DNA of 64,000 nt from assembly GCF_900187065.1 (NCBI RefSeq), contig NZ_LT906483.1:2356001-2420000 (forward strand), given 5' to 3'. The DNA comes from Mycolicibacterium thermoresistibile. GTDB lineage: Bacteria > Actinomycetota > Actinomycetes > Mycobacteriales > Mycobacteriaceae. A program made the position numbers and the translations under genes. Each line of letters begins with the position of its first letter. Position 1 is the stretch's first letter. Below are positions 43,852-53,336 of this stretch, one piece after another. The notes beneath the pieces are model-generated. The model did no database searches and was not told where the DNA came from. It saw only the letters and a list, made by a program, of their open reading frames with translations.

Positions 43852-44457
43852 ATGACCGGCGTTGTGGGGGAGCACAACCGGGTGCTGACCGTGCCCAACA
43901 TGTTGTCCGTCGCACGGTTGGCCCTCGTCCCGGTCTTCCTGTACCTGCTGCTGGTCGCGCCGGCGTCGGGGGCCGCGTACGGCTGGGCGGTCGTGGTACT
44001 GATGGTCAGCGGCGTGTCGGACTGGGCCGACGGCAAGATCGCCCGGCTGGTCGACAACCAGTCATCCCGCCTCGGCGAGCTGCTCGACCCGCTGGTCGAC
44101 CGGATCTACATGGTGACGGTGCCGATCGCGTTCGGCATCGCCGGCCTCCTGCCGTGGTGGATCGTGGCCGTGCTGGTCGGCCGGGACGCCGTGCTGGCCA
44201 CCACGCTGCCGGCGTTACGCAGCCGGGGGCTGACCGCGCTGCCGGTCACCTACATCGGCAAGGCCGCCACCTTCGGGCTGATGTCGGCGTTCCCGCTGAT
44301 TCTGTTGGGGCACTGGGATGCGCTGTGGAGCCGTATCGCCCTGTACTGCGGGTGGGGCTTCCTGATCTGGGCGTTGGTGATGTACCTGTGGTCCGGCGTG
44401 CTCTACCTCATCCAGGTGGGGCTGGTGGTGCGCAGGCTGCCGAGGGTGCGGCGATGA
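43852..44457 (+). CDS. pgsA2: CDP-alcohol phosphatidyltransferase (Rv1822-like)
   Basis: A 201-residue membrane enzyme with the complete CDP-alcohol signature D-x2-DG-x2-AR-x8-G-x3-D-x3-D in [14 protein letters not shown] and [10 protein letters not shown]. Several membrane segments follow. It makes a phospholipid such as cardiolipin or phosphatidylglycerol phosphate; in mycobacteria the exact product of Rv1822 is debated. The stop overlaps the next ATG (ATGA at 44454-44457). Confidence 0.88.
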   Translation: MTGVVGEHNRVLTVPNMLSVARLALVPVFLYLLLVAPASGAAYGWAVVVLMVSGVSDWADGKIARLVDNQSSRLGELLDPLVDRIYMVTVPIAFGIAGLLPWWIVAVLVGRDAVLATTLPALRSRGLTALPVTYIGKAATFGLMSAFPLILLGHWDALWSRIALYCGWGFLIWALVMYLWSGVLYLIQVGLVVRRLPRVRR

Positions 44458-45398
44458 GCGCCGGCGCCGATCCGGACGACAAGCCGCCGCTGGTCGGCAA
44501 CTTCGCCGGGTACGACCCGCAGGCCGGCCTGCCCACCCACGTCGTCGGCCGCGCCGAGAAACTGCCGATGCCGTCGCTGCTGCGGTCGTTGCTGTCCGAG
44601 CATCTGGACCCCGGCTACGCGGCCGCCGCGGATGAACGCGCCACCGGCGAGCGGCCGCGGCGGGGCCGGCCGGCGGAATCGGTGTGGCAGGTGCTGGCGG
44701 CCCTGGCCATCGCGATCGTGTTCGCCGCGGCCGCCGCGCAGGCGAAGTCGATGGCTCCCACGGCGCGCGAGGATCAACAGGTGCTGGCCGGCACGGTGCG
44801 AGCGGCCGAGGCCACCGCCGACGAGGTCGCCGCCCGCCGGGATGCGCTGGCCGCCGAGGTCGACGGGAAGCGGCGGACCCGGCTGGAGGGCGACACCCGT
44901 GGCCGCGAACTCCTCGACGAACTCGACGTGGCCGACTTCGCGGCGGCCGCGACCCCGGTGCGCGGCCCCGGGCTGACCGTGACCGTCACCGATCCGGGCG
45001 CCACCCGGGACCTGAGCGACCTGTCGAAGGAACGGGTGCCCGGCAGCCGGCAGGTGATCCTGGACCGCGATCTGCAGCTGGTGGTCAACTCGCTGTGGAT
45101 CAGCGGCGCCGAGGCGATCGCGATCGACGAGGTGCGGATCGGTCCGAACGTGACGATCCGGCAGGCCGGCGGCGGCATCCTGGTCGACAACCGGCCGATC
45201 AGCAGCCCGTACGTCATCCGCGCCGTCGGACCGCCCCGCGGCATGCAGGACCAGTTCGACCGCAGCACCGCACTGCAGCGGTTGCGGCTGCTGGAATCCG
45301 CCTACGGGGTCGGGGTCAACGTCAGCGTCGAGGACGACCTGACGGTGCCGGCCGCCACGGCGCGGGAGGTGAACTTCGCCACCGAGCTGGGGCGGTGA
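44454..45398 (+). CDS. DUF881 membrane protein (Rv1823-like)
   Basis: A 314-residue protein. The cytoplasmic N-terminus of about 80 residues is charged, followed by one membrane segment ([19 protein letters not shown]) and an extracellular coiled coil plus DUF881 domain ([49 protein letters not shown]). It starts at the ATG in the ATGA overlap with pgsA2. It has a paralog at 45800, with a small membrane protein between; such trios are found beside cell-division genes in Gram-positives, but the role is unproven. Confidence 0.85.
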   Translation: MSAGADPDDKPPLVGNFAGYDPQAGLPTHVVGRAEKLPMPSLLRSLLSEHLDPGYAAAADERATGERPRRGRPAESVWQVLAALAIAIVFAAAAAQAKSMAPTAREDQQVLAGTVRAAEATADEVAARRDALAAEVDGKRRTRLEGDTRGRELLDELDVADFAAAATPVRGPGLTVTVTDPGATRDLSDLSKERVPGSRQVILDRDLQLVVNSLWISGAEAIAIDEVRIGPNVTIRQAGGGILVDNRPISSPYVIRAVGPPRGMQDQFDRSTALQRLRLLESAYGVGVNVSVEDDLTVPAATAREVNFATELGR

Positions 45399-45470
45399 CC
45401 CACCGCTCGGACGGATGACCGCACTGGACGACACGACCCCCACCAATGAACTGGAGATGATCGGACACCC

Positions 45471-45803
45471 ATGATCGGAATCGCCGCACTCGTCGTCGGC
45501 ATCGTGCTGGGCCTGGTGTTTCAACCCGACGTGCCCGTGTTGGTGCAGCCCTATCTGCCCATCGCGGTGGTCGCCGCGCTGGATGCGGTATTCGGCGGCC
45601 TGCGCGCCTATCTGGAGGGCATCTTCGACTCCAAGGTGTTCGTGGTGTCGTTCGTGTTCAACGTCCTGGTCGCCGCGCTGATCGTGTATCTCGGCGATCA
45701 ACTCGGCGTCGGCACGCAGCTGTCCACCGCGATCATCGTCGTCCTCGGCATCCGCATCTTCGGCAACGCAGCCGCCCTGCGGCGCAGATTGTTCGGTGCG
45801 TGA
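45471..45803 (+). CDS. sbp: Small basic protein Sbp family (DUF1290, Rv1824-like)
   Basis: A 110-residue membrane protein with three hydrophobic segments, starting MIGIAALVVGIVLGLVFQPD. GLRAYLEGIFDSKVFVVSFVFNVLVAALIVYLGDQLGVG is the DUF1290 core. The name Sbp comes from the B. subtilis homolog near the division genes. Its stop overlaps the following GTG in GTGA (45800-45803). Together with the two DUF881 proteins it likely forms one membrane complex. Confidence 0.85.
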   Translation: MIGIAALVVGIVLGLVFQPDVPVLVQPYLPIAVVAALDAVFGGLRAYLEGIFDSKVFVVSFVFNVLVAALIVYLGDQLGVGTQLSTAIIVVLGIRIFGNAAALRRRLFGA

Positions 45804-46636
45804 TGGCGGGCGGCCCGGCCACCGGCCCCCGAGACGAGGACCGCAAGGCGACCGCGGCCCCGGCCGCCGGGTCCGGACCCCGGCACGGGCGGCACGAGAT
45901 GCCGTCCGGCGCCGGACCGTTCCCCGCCGGCCGCCGCGGTCAGCGGCTGCTGTTCGGTGCGCTCGCGGTGCTGCTGTGCCTGCTGCTCGGCGTGGCCATC
46001 GTCACCCAGGTGCGGCAGAACGAATCCGACGACGCGCTGCAGACCGCCCGGCCGGCCGATCTGCTGGTGTTGCTGGACTCGCTGCAGCAACGTGAGGCCG
46101 CGCTCAACACCGAGATCGCCGATCTGCAGCGCACGTTGGCCGCGCTGGAGGCGTCCGGCAGCAGCGACGAGGCCGCCATCGAGAACGCCCAGGAGCGGCT
46201 GGCTGCGCTGTCGATCATGATCGGCACGGTCGCCGCCACCGGGCCGGGCGTGATCCTCACCATCGACGACACCGCGCCCGGCGTGTCGCCCGAGACCATG
46301 GTCGACGTGATCAACGAACTGCGCAACGCCGGCGCGGAGGCCATCGAGATCCGGGGCGGCGGACCGGACGGGCCCGCCGCCCGCATCGGGGTGGACAGCT
46401 GGGTCGCCGGGGCGCCCGGCACGCTGATCGTCGACGACGCCACCCTCACGCCGCCGTACGCGGTGTCGGCGATCGGCGATCCGCCGACCCTGGCCGCGGC
46501 GATGACCATCCCGGGCGGTGCGATGGACGCGGTGGAACGGGTGGGCGGCAGGATGCGGATCGAACAGGCCGAGCGGGTCGACGTGACCGCCTTGCGGCAA
46601 CCGAAACCACGCCAATACGCTCAGCCTGTCAAATGA
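45800..46636 (+). CDS. DUF881 membrane protein (Rv1825-like)
   Basis: A 278-residue paralog of the protein at 44454. GTG 45800 is used; ATG 45803 is equally possible. A basic cytoplasmic part leads to one membrane helix (RLLFGALAVLLCLLLGVAIV), a coiled coil (LLVLLDSLQQREAALNTEI) and a DUF881 domain (TGPGVILTIDDTAPG, NAGAEAIEIRGG, GTLIVDDATLTPPYAVSAIGDPP). Probable envelope or division-related function. Confidence 0.85.
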   Translation: MMAGGPATGPRDEDRKATAAPAAGSGPRHGRHEMPSGAGPFPAGRRGQRLLFGALAVLLCLLLGVAIVTQVRQNESDDALQTARPADLLVLLDSLQQREAALNTEIADLQRTLAALEASGSSDEAAIENAQERLAALSIMIGTVAATGPGVILTIDDTAPGVSPETMVDVINELRNAGAEAIEIRGGGPDGPAARIGVDSWVAGAPGTLIVDDATLTPPYAVSAIGDPPTLAAAMTIPGGAMDAVERVGGRMRIEQAERVDVTALRQPKPRQYAQPVK

Positions 46637-46664
46637 GCACCAAGGGTCAAGCCTGAGGAGTCAC

Positions 46665-47060
46665 GTGAGCGACATTCCGTCCGACCTGTACTACACCTCC
46701 GAGCACGAGTGGGTGCGGCGCACCGGCGACGGCACCGCCCGGGTCGGCATCACCGATTACGCCCAGAACGCGCTGGGCGACGTGGTGTTCGTGCAACTGC
46801 CCGACGTCGGCGCCGAAATCACCGCGGGCGAGTCGTTCGGGGAGGTGGAGTCCACCAAGTCGGTGTCGGACCTGTTCGCCCCGGTCACCGCCAAAGTCGT
46901 TGCCGTGAACGACAATCTGGAGGCGAGCCCGGACCTGGTGAACTCCGACCCGTACGGGGAGGGTTGGCTCATCGACGTGCAGGCCGACCCGGACGAGCTC
47001 GGCGCGGCACTGCAGAATCTGCTCACCGCAGATGGCTACCGTGCGGTCATCGACGAGTGA
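46665..47060 (+). CDS. gcvH: Glycine cleavage system H protein
   Basis: A 131-residue lipoyl-carrier protein from GTG 46665. The lipoyl Lys is in GEVESTKSVSDLFAPV. EHEWVRR and ARVGITDYAQNALGDVVFVQLP are family hallmarks. It shuttles the aminomethyl group between GcvP, GcvT and Lpd. It is 28 bp downstream of the DUF881 gene and upstream of garA, as in M. tuberculosis. Confidence 0.95.
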   Translation: MSDIPSDLYYTSEHEWVRRTGDGTARVGITDYAQNALGDVVFVQLPDVGAEITAGESFGEVESTKSVSDLFAPVTAKVVAVNDNLEASPDLVNSDPYGEGWLIDVQADPDELGAALQNLLTADGYRAVIDE

Positions 47061-47234
47061 GATATTGCTAGGGTCTTGCCGTTCGGCTCGACTGACCGCC
47101 GCCGGACGGCCGCGCCACGGCCGATCCGGCAGTGGTGGACACAACGGCGTCCGCTGCGCGGTACGGTCGACGGAAGATGGAAGGCGGCTGGGAGCCTGCC
47201 AGGTATCGCCACAGCAGCCAGTGAGGAGCAGCGG

Positions 47235-47714
47235 GTGACGGATAAGGACAGTAGTTCGGGGCCGGACCAGACGTCCGACGAAGTCACGGTGGAGACCACA
47301 TCGGTGTTCCGCGCGGACTTTCTCAGTGAGCTGGACGCCCCGGCCCAGGCCGGCACCGAGGGTGCGGTATCGGGTGTCGAGGGCCTGCCACCGGGTTCGG
47401 CGCTGCTCGTCGTCAAACGCGGACCCAACGCGGGTTCGCGATTCCTTCTCGACCAGCCGACCACCTCGGCCGGCCGGCACCCGGACAGCGACATCTTCCT
47501 CGACGACGTCACGGTCAGCCGTCGTCACGCCGAATTCCGGCTGGAGGGCGGCGAGTTCCAGGTCGTCGACGTCGGCAGCCTCAACGGCACCTACGTCAAC
47601 CGGGAGCCGGTCGACTCGGCGGTCCTCGCCAATGGAGACGAAGTCCAGATCGGTAAGTTCCGGCTGGTGTTCCTCACCGGCCCCAAGAGCGAAGAAAGTG
47701 GTCCGGGCAGTTAG
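47235..47714 (+). CDS. garA: FHA-domain regulator GarA (Rv1827)
   Basis: A 159-residue protein from GTG 47235. The N-terminal motif VETTSVFRADFL has the two neighbouring Thr that PknG and PknB phosphorylate in mycobacteria. The FHA domain follows (AGRHPDSDIFLDDVTVSRRHAEF, GSLNGTYVN). GarA binds and regulates 2-oxoglutarate dehydrogenase, glutamate dehydrogenase and glutamate synthase; phosphorylation switches it off. It is immediately followed by ftsR. Confidence 0.95.
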   Translation: MTDKDSSSGPDQTSDEVTVETTSVFRADFLSELDAPAQAGTEGAVSGVEGLPPGSALLVVKRGPNAGSRFLLDQPTTSAGRHPDSDIFLDDVTVSRRHAEFRLEGGEFQVVDVGSLNGTYVNREPVDSAVLANGDEVQIGKFRLVFLTGPKSEESGPGS

Positions 47715-48446
47715 ATGAGTGCACCCGACACCCCAGCGCTGACCGGGATGTCGATCGGAGCGGTCCTGGATCTGCTGCGACCGGAGTTCCCGGACGTGAC
47801 CATCTCCAAGATCAGGTTCCTGGAGTCCGAGGGACTGGTCACGCCCATGCGCACGGCGTCGGGATATCGGCGGTTCACCGCCTACGACTGTGCCCGGCTG
47901 CGGTTCATCCTGACTGCCCAGCGCGACCAGTACCTGCCGCTGAAGGTGATCAAGGCGCAACTCGACGCCATGCCCGACGGTGAGCTGCCGGAGCTGCCCT
48001 CGGTCTATCCGGTGCCGCGGCTGGTGTCGGCCGACGGTGCGTCCGGCGCCAACGCCGCCGGGGTGGCGCCCACCCAGGTCCGGCTCAGCCGGGAGGATCT
48101 GCTGGCCCGGTCCGGAGTGGACGAGTCGCTGCTGTCGGGTCTGGTGAAGGCCGGGGTGATCAAGCCCGGGCCGGGCGGGTTCTTCGACGAGCATTCGGTG
48201 GTCATCGCCCAGTGCGCCCGGGCGCTCGCCGAATACGGGGTGGAACCGCGCCACCTGCGGGCCTTCCGGTCCGCCGCCGACCGGCAGTCCGATCTGATCG
48301 CCCAGATCGCCGGCCCGTTGGTGAAGACCGACAAGGCCGGTGCCCGGGACCGGGCCGACGATCTGGCGCGGGAGGTCGCGGCCCTGGCCATCACCCTGCA
48401 CACGGCGCTGATCAAATCGGCTGTGCGCGACGTTCTCGACCGCTGA
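47715..48446 (+). CDS. ftsR: MerR-family transcriptional regulator FtsR (Rv1828)
   Basis: A 243-residue regulator. An N-terminal MerR helix-turn-helix ([37 protein letters not shown]) is followed by a C-terminal regulatory part ([29 protein letters not shown]). The corynebacterial homolog FtsR activates ftsZ. The ATG directly follows the garA stop, so the two are co-transcribed. Confidence 0.88.
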   Translation: MSAPDTPALTGMSIGAVLDLLRPEFPDVTISKIRFLESEGLVTPMRTASGYRRFTAYDCARLRFILTAQRDQYLPLKVIKAQLDAMPDGELPELPSVYPVPRLVSADGASGANAAGVAPTQVRLSREDLLARSGVDESLLSGLVKAGVIKPGPGGFFDEHSVVIAQCARALAEYGVEPRHLRAFRSAADRQSDLIAQIAGPLVKTDKAGARDRADDLAREVAALAITLHTALIKSAVRDVLDR

Positions 48447-48450
48447 GGAT

Positions 48451-48456
48451 TAGACT
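48451..48456 (+). promoter_or_regulatory. -10 box TAGACT before the bifunctional nuclease gene
   Basis: TAGACT lies 4 bp after the ftsR stop and 108 bp before the ATG at 48564, giving a roughly 100-nt leader. Confidence 0.35.
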
Positions 48457-48563
48457 CGATGACGACGGCTTTCAGCCGGAACGTCCGGTCTCGGAAGTGG
48501 TAGAACGGTCCGGTAGGGACACGTAGGGACACGACGGCACAGCGGTGCGGAGGGCAGACACAG

Positions 48564-49058
48564 ATGGCTGAAGTTCGTGTGGTCGGCATTCGCGTGGAGC
48601 AGCCCCAAAACCAGCCGGTGTTGTTGCTGCGCGAGTCGAACGGTGATCGGTATCTGCCCATCTGGATCGGGCAGTCGGAGGCTGCCGCCATCGCGCTGGA
48701 ACAGCAGGGGGTGGAGCCGGCCCGGCCGTTGACGCATGACCTGATCCGGGATGTGATTGCCGCGCTAGGTCATTCCCTGAAGGAAGTCCGCATCGTCGAT
48801 CTGCAGGAGGGCACCTTCTACGCCGACCTGATCTTCGACCGCGACATCAAGGTGTCGGCGCGCCCCTCGGACTCGGTGGCGATCGCGCTGCGGGTCGGCG
48901 TGCCGATCTACGTCGAGGAGGCGGTGCTCGCCGAGGCGGGTCTGCTGATCCCCGACGAGAGCGACGAGGACCAGGCCGGCGCCGTCCGCGAGGACGAGGT
49001 GGAGAAGTTCAAGGAGTTCCTCGACAGCGTTTCGCCCGACGACTTCAAGGCGACCTGA
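48564..49058 (+). CDS. Bifunctional nuclease family protein (DUF151, Rv1829-like)
   Basis: A 164-residue protein with the DUF151 core (VLLLRESNGDRYLPIWIGQSEAAAIALEQQGVEPARPLTHDLIRDV, FYADLIFDRD, SARPSDSVAIALRVGVPIYVEEAVLAEAG). Plant and bacterial members are proposed to cleave DNA and RNA, but evidence is limited. It lies between two MerR genes, the same order as Rv1828-Rv1830. Confidence 0.88.
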   Translation: MAEVRVVGIRVEQPQNQPVLLLRESNGDRYLPIWIGQSEAAAIALEQQGVEPARPLTHDLIRDVIAALGHSLKEVRIVDLQEGTFYADLIFDRDIKVSARPSDSVAIALRVGVPIYVEEAVLAEAGLLIPDESDEDQAGAVREDEVEKFKEFLDSVSPDDFKAT

Positions 49059-49305
49059 GGTTACCCACCGGTCAAGATCACAGAAGCGTTTCAACTGGAC
49101 AAATCGGTTCAGACACGCGGCGTGGGTTTCTCGGAAGGGTCGTCCCGGCCGCCATACTTTGGGGGCCGCGGCGCTCGGGACGCCACTCCGGGACCCCGGC
49201 GGGAAGCGTATGCTCGACATATTCGGGCTTGTCCGGAAGAGCCGATGTAGCGGGTCGACGTGGGCTCTTCGACGGGCAGACCGATCGGCGAGAGGATTCG
49301 ACAAA

Positions 49306-49932
49306 GTGGGCGACACGCCACGTCAAGAGCAGTTGGACCTGACCACCGACGGTTCGGCTCCTGCCGAAGGCGCGACGAACGCGCCGGCCGAACCGGTTCA
49401 GCCCGGACTGTTCCCTGACGACTCGGTGCCCGACGAACTGGTCGGCTACCGCGGGCCGAGCGCCTGCCAGATCGCCGGCATCACCTACCGTCAACTCGAC
49501 TACTGGGCGCGCACCTCGCTGGTGGTGCCGTCGATCCGCAGCGCGGCCGGTTCCGGCAGCCAACGGCTGTACTCGTTCAAGGACATCCTCGTCCTCAAGA
49601 TCGTCAAGCGGTTGCTCGACACCGGCATCTCCCTGCACAACATCCGGGTGGCCGTCGACCATCTGCGTCAGCGCGGCGTGCAGGATCTGGCGAACATCAC
49701 CTTGTTCTCCGACGGCACCACGGTCTACGAGTGCACCTCCGCCGAGGAGGTGGTCGATCTGCTCCAGGGCGGGCAGGGCGTCTTCGGTATCGCGGTGTCC
49801 GGTGCGATGCGCGAACTGACCGGCGTGATCCGCGACTTCCCCAGCGAGCGGGCCGACGGCGGCGAGTCGATCGCCGCACCCGAGGACGAGCTCGCGTCCC
49901 GGCGCAAGCACCGCGATCGCAAGATCGGCTGA
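49306..49932 (+). CDS. MerR-family regulator (Rv1830, ResR/McdR type)
   Basis: A 208-residue regulator. GTG 49306 gives MGDTPRQEQLDLTTDG; the frame runs to 49159 without support. The MerR domain is near residues 45-115 (YRGPSACQIAGITYRQLDYWARTSLVVPS, RLYSFKDILVLKIVKRLLDTGISLHNIRVAVDHLRQRG). The C-terminal DITLFSDGT-like region is conserved in Rv1830. In M. tuberculosis Rv1830 affects growth recovery and division timing. The 247-bp gap before it (49059-49305) holds a plausible promoter region, but I see no clear motif. Confidence 0.88.
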   Translation: MGDTPRQEQLDLTTDGSAPAEGATNAPAEPVQPGLFPDDSVPDELVGYRGPSACQIAGITYRQLDYWARTSLVVPSIRSAAGSGSQRLYSFKDILVLKIVKRLLDTGISLHNIRVAVDHLRQRGVQDLANITLFSDGTTVYECTSAEEVVDLLQGGQGVFGIAVSGAMRELTGVIRDFPSERADGGESIAAPEDELASRRKHRDRKIG

Positions 49933-50044
49933 TCGCTTCCCGCCGCACCGCGCCGCCCGGACCGGGCGGCGCTCTGGTCTGGGCGTCGGCGGTCCCATCC
50001 GCTCCCGTCTCCTCTGCCCCTCCGTCTTTGTCGCCGGTGCTGCG

Positions 50045-50106
50045 CGGCGAACGTGTATTCCACGCGGTCTGGGGACGGTTTCCCCGCATGGAATGCACGT
50101 TCGCCG
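50045..50106. repeat. Long imperfect palindrome between the MerR gene and gcvP
   Basis: Left arm CGGCGAACGTGTATTCCA (50045-50062) pairs with right arm TGGAATGCACGTTCGCCG (50089-50106) over 18 bp with one wobble position. A GCGG/CCGC step and a GGGGA/TCCCC step continue the stem inward. It has no U-tract. It lies 35 bp before the gcvP promoter box. Confidence 0.7.
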
Positions 50107-50140
50107 TGTCGCGCTGCGTCGTTCGACGGGGTGGGCCCGG

Positions 50141-50146
50141 TAAACT
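50141..50146 (+). promoter_or_regulatory. -10 box TAAACT of the gcvP transcript
   Basis: TAAACT matches TANNNT and lies 18 bp upstream of the riboswitch, so transcription would begin just before aptamer 1. Confidence 0.5.
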
Positions 50147-50163
50147 CGACCCCGCATCGCAGT

Positions 50164-50362
50164 CCTGCGCGGGAGAGATCCGTGGCCGCCAGCCACGGAC
50201 GCCGAAGGAGCAACACCTCTCCGTCAACCTCTCAGGCACCCCGGACCGCGCCGGAGCACGATGCCTCTGGAAAGCGGTGAGCAGAGCTCACCCGCCCATG
50301 GGGAAAGGCGGCCGAACCGCCGAATCTCTCAGGCGCCCGGTACGGGTGGACGACAGAGGGAG
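50164..50362 (+). promoter_or_regulatory. Tandem glycine riboswitch
   Basis: Two glycine-aptamer copies are visible. Aptamer 1 (about 50164-50265) has GGGAGAG, GCCGAAGGAGCAA and CCTCTCAGGCACC. Aptamer 2 (about 50265-50362) has CTCTGGAAAGCGGTGA, GCCGAATCTCTCAGGCGCC and GACAGAGGGAGAG. A short linker joins them, the usual cooperative pair. It controls gcvP, which is turned on when glycine is high. Confidence 0.88.
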
Positions 50363-50421
50363 AGGAACCGTTAGCGGTATCCGGCCGCTTCGGCTCATCT
50401 CGTGCCCAGGGGAGGCTGTTC

Positions 50422-53265
50422 GTGTCCGACCACCACTCACCGTTCGTCGACCGGCACATCGGCCCGGACGCCGACGCCGTCGCCACCATGCTGCACACCA
50501 TCGGCGTGGACTCACTCGACGAGCTCGCCCGCAAGGCGCTGCCCGGCAACATCCTCGACTCGCTGGCCGGCGACGGACTGGCGCCCGGCCTGCAGGAGCT
50601 GCCGCCGCCGCTGTCCGAGGATGAGGCGCTCGCAGAACTGCGGGCGCTGGCGGACACCAACACCGTGGCGGTGTCGATGATCGGGCAGGGCTACTACGAC
50701 ACGCTCACCCCGGCGGTGTTGCGCCGCAACATCATCGAGAACCCGGCCTGGTACACCGCCTACACCCCGTATCAACCCGAGATCAGCCAGGGCCGGCTGG
50801 AGGCTCTGCTGAACTTCCAGACCATGGTCAGCGACCTGACCGGGCTGGAGGTGGCCAACGCCTCGATGCTCGACGAGGGCACTGCCGCCGCGGAGGCCAT
50901 GACGCTGATGCACCGCGCCACCAAGGCGGGGTCACACCGGCTGGCGGTCGACGCCGACGTGTACCGGCAGACCGCGGCGGTGCTGGCCACCCGCGCCCGC
51001 CCGCTGGGCATCGAGATCGTCACCGCCGACCTGCGTCAGGGGCTGCCGGACGGGGAGTTCTTCGGGGTGATCGCCCAGCTGCCCGGCGCCGGCGGCGCGG
51101 TGGTGGACTGGTCCGAGCTGATCCGCCAGGCCCACGACCGCGGCGCGATGGTGGCGATCGGGGCCGATCTGCTGGCGCTGACCCTGCTCACCCCGCCCGG
51201 CGAGATCGGCGCCGACGTCGCGTTCGGCACCACCCAGCGCTTCGGGGTGCCGATGGGTTTCGGCGGCCCGCACGCCGGCTATCTGGCGGTGCGCAGCAAG
51301 CAGGCCCGGCAGCTGCCCGGCCGGCTGGTGGGGGTGTCCAAGGACGCCGACGGCGCACCCGCCTACCGGCTGGCGCTGCAGACCCGGGAGCAGCACATCC
51401 GCCGCGACCGGGCGACCAGCAACATCTGCACCGCCCAGGTGTTGTTGGCGGTGCTGGCCGCGATGTACGCCAGCTACCACGGCGCCGACGGGCTGACCGC
51501 GATCGCGCGGCGGGTGCACGACCACGCCCGGCGGTTGGCGGCCGGTCTGACCGCCGCGGGGGTGCAGGTGGTGCACGACCGGTTCTTCGACACCGTGCTG
51601 GCCCGGGTGCCCGGACGCGCCGAGCAGATCCGCGCCGCGGCCAAGGAACGGGGAATCAACCTCTGGCTGGTCGACGCCGACCACGTGTCGGTGTCCTGCG
51701 ATGAGGCCACCCGCCCGGAGCATGTGACCGAGGTGCTGGCGGCGTTCGGCGCCACCCCGGTCGACGAACCGTTCACCGGGCCGGACATCGCCACCCGGAC
51801 CACGCCGTTCCTCACCCATCCCGCGTTCACCCGGTACCGCACCGAGACCGAGATGATGCGGTATCTGCGGTCGCTGGCCGACAAGGACATCGCCCTGGAC
51901 CGGTCGATGATCCCGCTCGGCTCGTGCACGATGAAACTCAATGCGGCCGCCGAGATGGAGCCCATCACCTGGCCGGAGTTCACCAGGCTGCACCCGTTCG
52001 CTCCGAAGGAGGACACCCCCGGCATCCGCCGGCTGATCGCGGACCTCGAACAGTGGCTGGCCCACATCACCGGGTACGCCGCCGTCTCGCTGCAACCCAA
52101 CGCCGGTTCGCAGGGCGAGTACGCCGGGCTGCTGGCGATCCAGGCCTACCACGCCGAGCGCGGCGAACCCCAGCGGGACGTGTGCCTGATCCCGTCCAGT
52201 GCGCACGGCACCAACGCCGCCTCGGCCGCGCTGGCCGGGATGCGGGTCGTGGTGGTGGGTTGTCGGCCCAACGGTGACGTGGACCTCGACGATCTGCGCG
52301 TCAAGATCGCCGAGCACTCCGACCGGTTGGCGGCGCTGATGATCACCTACCCGTCCACCCACGGGGTGTACGAACACGATGTGGCCGAGATCTGCGCGGC
52401 GGTGCACGACGCCGGCGGTCAGGTGTACGTCGACGGCGCCAACCTCAACGCGCTGGTCGGGCTGGCCCGGCCGGGCCGGTTCGGCGGCGACGTCAGCCAC
52501 CTGAACCTGCACAAGACGTTCTGCATCCCGCACGGCGGCGGCGGTCCCGGTGTCGGGCCGGTGGCGGTCGGCGTGCATCTGGCGAAGTACCTGCCCGGCC
52601 ACCCGCTGGCCGACGAACTCGGCGACACGCTGACGGTGTCGGCCGCGCCGTACGGCTCGGCGTCGATCCTGCCGATCACCTGGATGTACATCCGGATGAT
52701 GGGCGCGCAGGGCCTGCGGACGGCGACCCTGACCGCGATCGCCTCGGCCAACTACATCGCCCGGCGGCTCGACGAGTACTTCCCGGTGCTCTACACCGGC
52801 GAGAACGGCATGGTCGCCCACGAGTGCATTCTGGATCTGCGGCCGCTCACCAAGGCGACCGGCGTCACCGTCGACGATGTGGCGAAACGGCTCGCCGACT
52901 TCGGCTTCCACGCCCCGACCATGAGTTTCCCGGTGGCCGGCACGCTGATGGTGGAGCCCACCGAGAGTGAGAGCCTCGCCGAGATCGACGCGTTCTGCGA
53001 GGCCATGATCGCCATCCGCCGCGAGATCGACCGGGTCGGGTCGGGCGAGTGGCCGGTCGACGACAATCCGCTGCGCAACGCCCCACACACCGCCGAGTGC
53101 CTGATCGCGGGGGAGTGGAACCACCCCTACACCCGCGAGCAGGCGGCGTATCCGCTGGGCACCGGGTTCCGGCCGAAGGTGTGGCCGCCGGTGCGCCGGA
53201 TCGACGGCGCCTACGGGGACCGCAACCTGGTGTGCTCCTGCCCGCCGATCGAGGCGTATGCCTGA
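50422..53265 (+). CDS. gcvP: Glycine dehydrogenase (decarboxylating), P protein
   Basis: A 947-residue single-chain GcvP from GTG 50422. It catalyses PLP-dependent decarboxylation of glycine and transfers the aminomethyl group to GcvH. The PLP Lys is in [18 protein letters not shown]; the N-terminal half is the non-catalytic twin ([18 protein letters not shown]). The gene is controlled by the glycine riboswitch. Its last codon and stop start a 15-bp tandem repeat. Confidence 0.95.
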   Translation: MSDHHSPFVDRHIGPDADAVATMLHTIGVDSLDELARKALPGNILDSLAGDGLAPGLQELPPPLSEDEALAELRALADTNTVAVSMIGQGYYDTLTPAVLRRNIIENPAWYTAYTPYQPEISQGRLEALLNFQTMVSDLTGLEVANASMLDEGTAAAEAMTLMHRATKAGSHRLAVDADVYRQTAAVLATRARPLGIEIVTADLRQGLPDGEFFGVIAQLPGAGGAVVDWSELIRQAHDRGAMVAIGADLLALTLLTPPGEIGADVAFGTTQRFGVPMGFGGPHAGYLAVRSKQARQLPGRLVGVSKDADGAPAYRLALQTREQHIRRDRATSNICTAQVLLAVLAAMYASYHGADGLTAIARRVHDHARRLAAGLTAAGVQVVHDRFFDTVLARVPGRAEQIRAAAKERGINLWLVDADHVSVSCDEATRPEHVTEVLAAFGATPVDEPFTGPDIATRTTPFLTHPAFTRYRTETEMMRYLRSLADKDIALDRSMIPLGSCTMKLNAAAEMEPITWPEFTRLHPFAPKEDTPGIRRLIADLEQWLAHITGYAAVSLQPNAGSQGEYAGLLAIQAYHAERGEPQRDVCLIPSSAHGTNAASAALAGMRVVVVGCRPNGDVDLDDLRVKIAEHSDRLAALMITYPSTHGVYEHDVAEICAAVHDAGGQVYVDGANLNALVGLARPGRFGGDVSHLNLHKTFCIPHGGGGPGVGPVAVGVHLAKYLPGHPLADELGDTLTVSAAPYGSASILPITWMYIRMMGAQGLRTATLTAIASANYIARRLDEYFPVLYTGENGMVAHECILDLRPLTKATGVTVDDVAKRLADFGFHAPTMSFPVAGTLMVEPTESESLAEIDAFCEAMIAIRREIDRVGSGEWPVDDNPLRNAPHTAECLIAGEWNHPYTREQAAYPLGTGFRPKVWPPVRRIDGAYGDRNLVCSCPPIEAYA

Positions 53266-53304
53266 CACCCGGATGCCTGACATCCGGTCGCCTGAAACCC
53301 GGTG
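53260..53304 (+). repeat. 15-bp tandem repeat spanning the gcvP stop codon
   Basis: Units GCCTGACACCCGGAT, GCCTGACATCCGGTC and GCCTGAAACCCGGTG occupy 53260-53304. Unit 1 holds the last Ala codon and TGA of gcvP; the next two TGAs are in the same frame. Confidence 0.8.
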
Positions 53305-53323
53305 CGGCACCGGGCCGGGCGGC

Positions 53324-53329
53324 TAACCT
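53324..53329 (+). promoter_or_regulatory. -10 box TAACCT, probable leaderless start
   Basis: TAACCT ends 7 nt before the ATG at 53337 of the alpha/beta hydrolase gene. Confidence 0.45.
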
Positions 53330-53336
53330 CGGACCG

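Noticed and set aside
41316..44057. Upstream extension of the bacA reading frame to give a 1552-residue protein
   Set aside because: The extension is antisense to secA2; BacA homologs start near 41315 and have about 639 residues.
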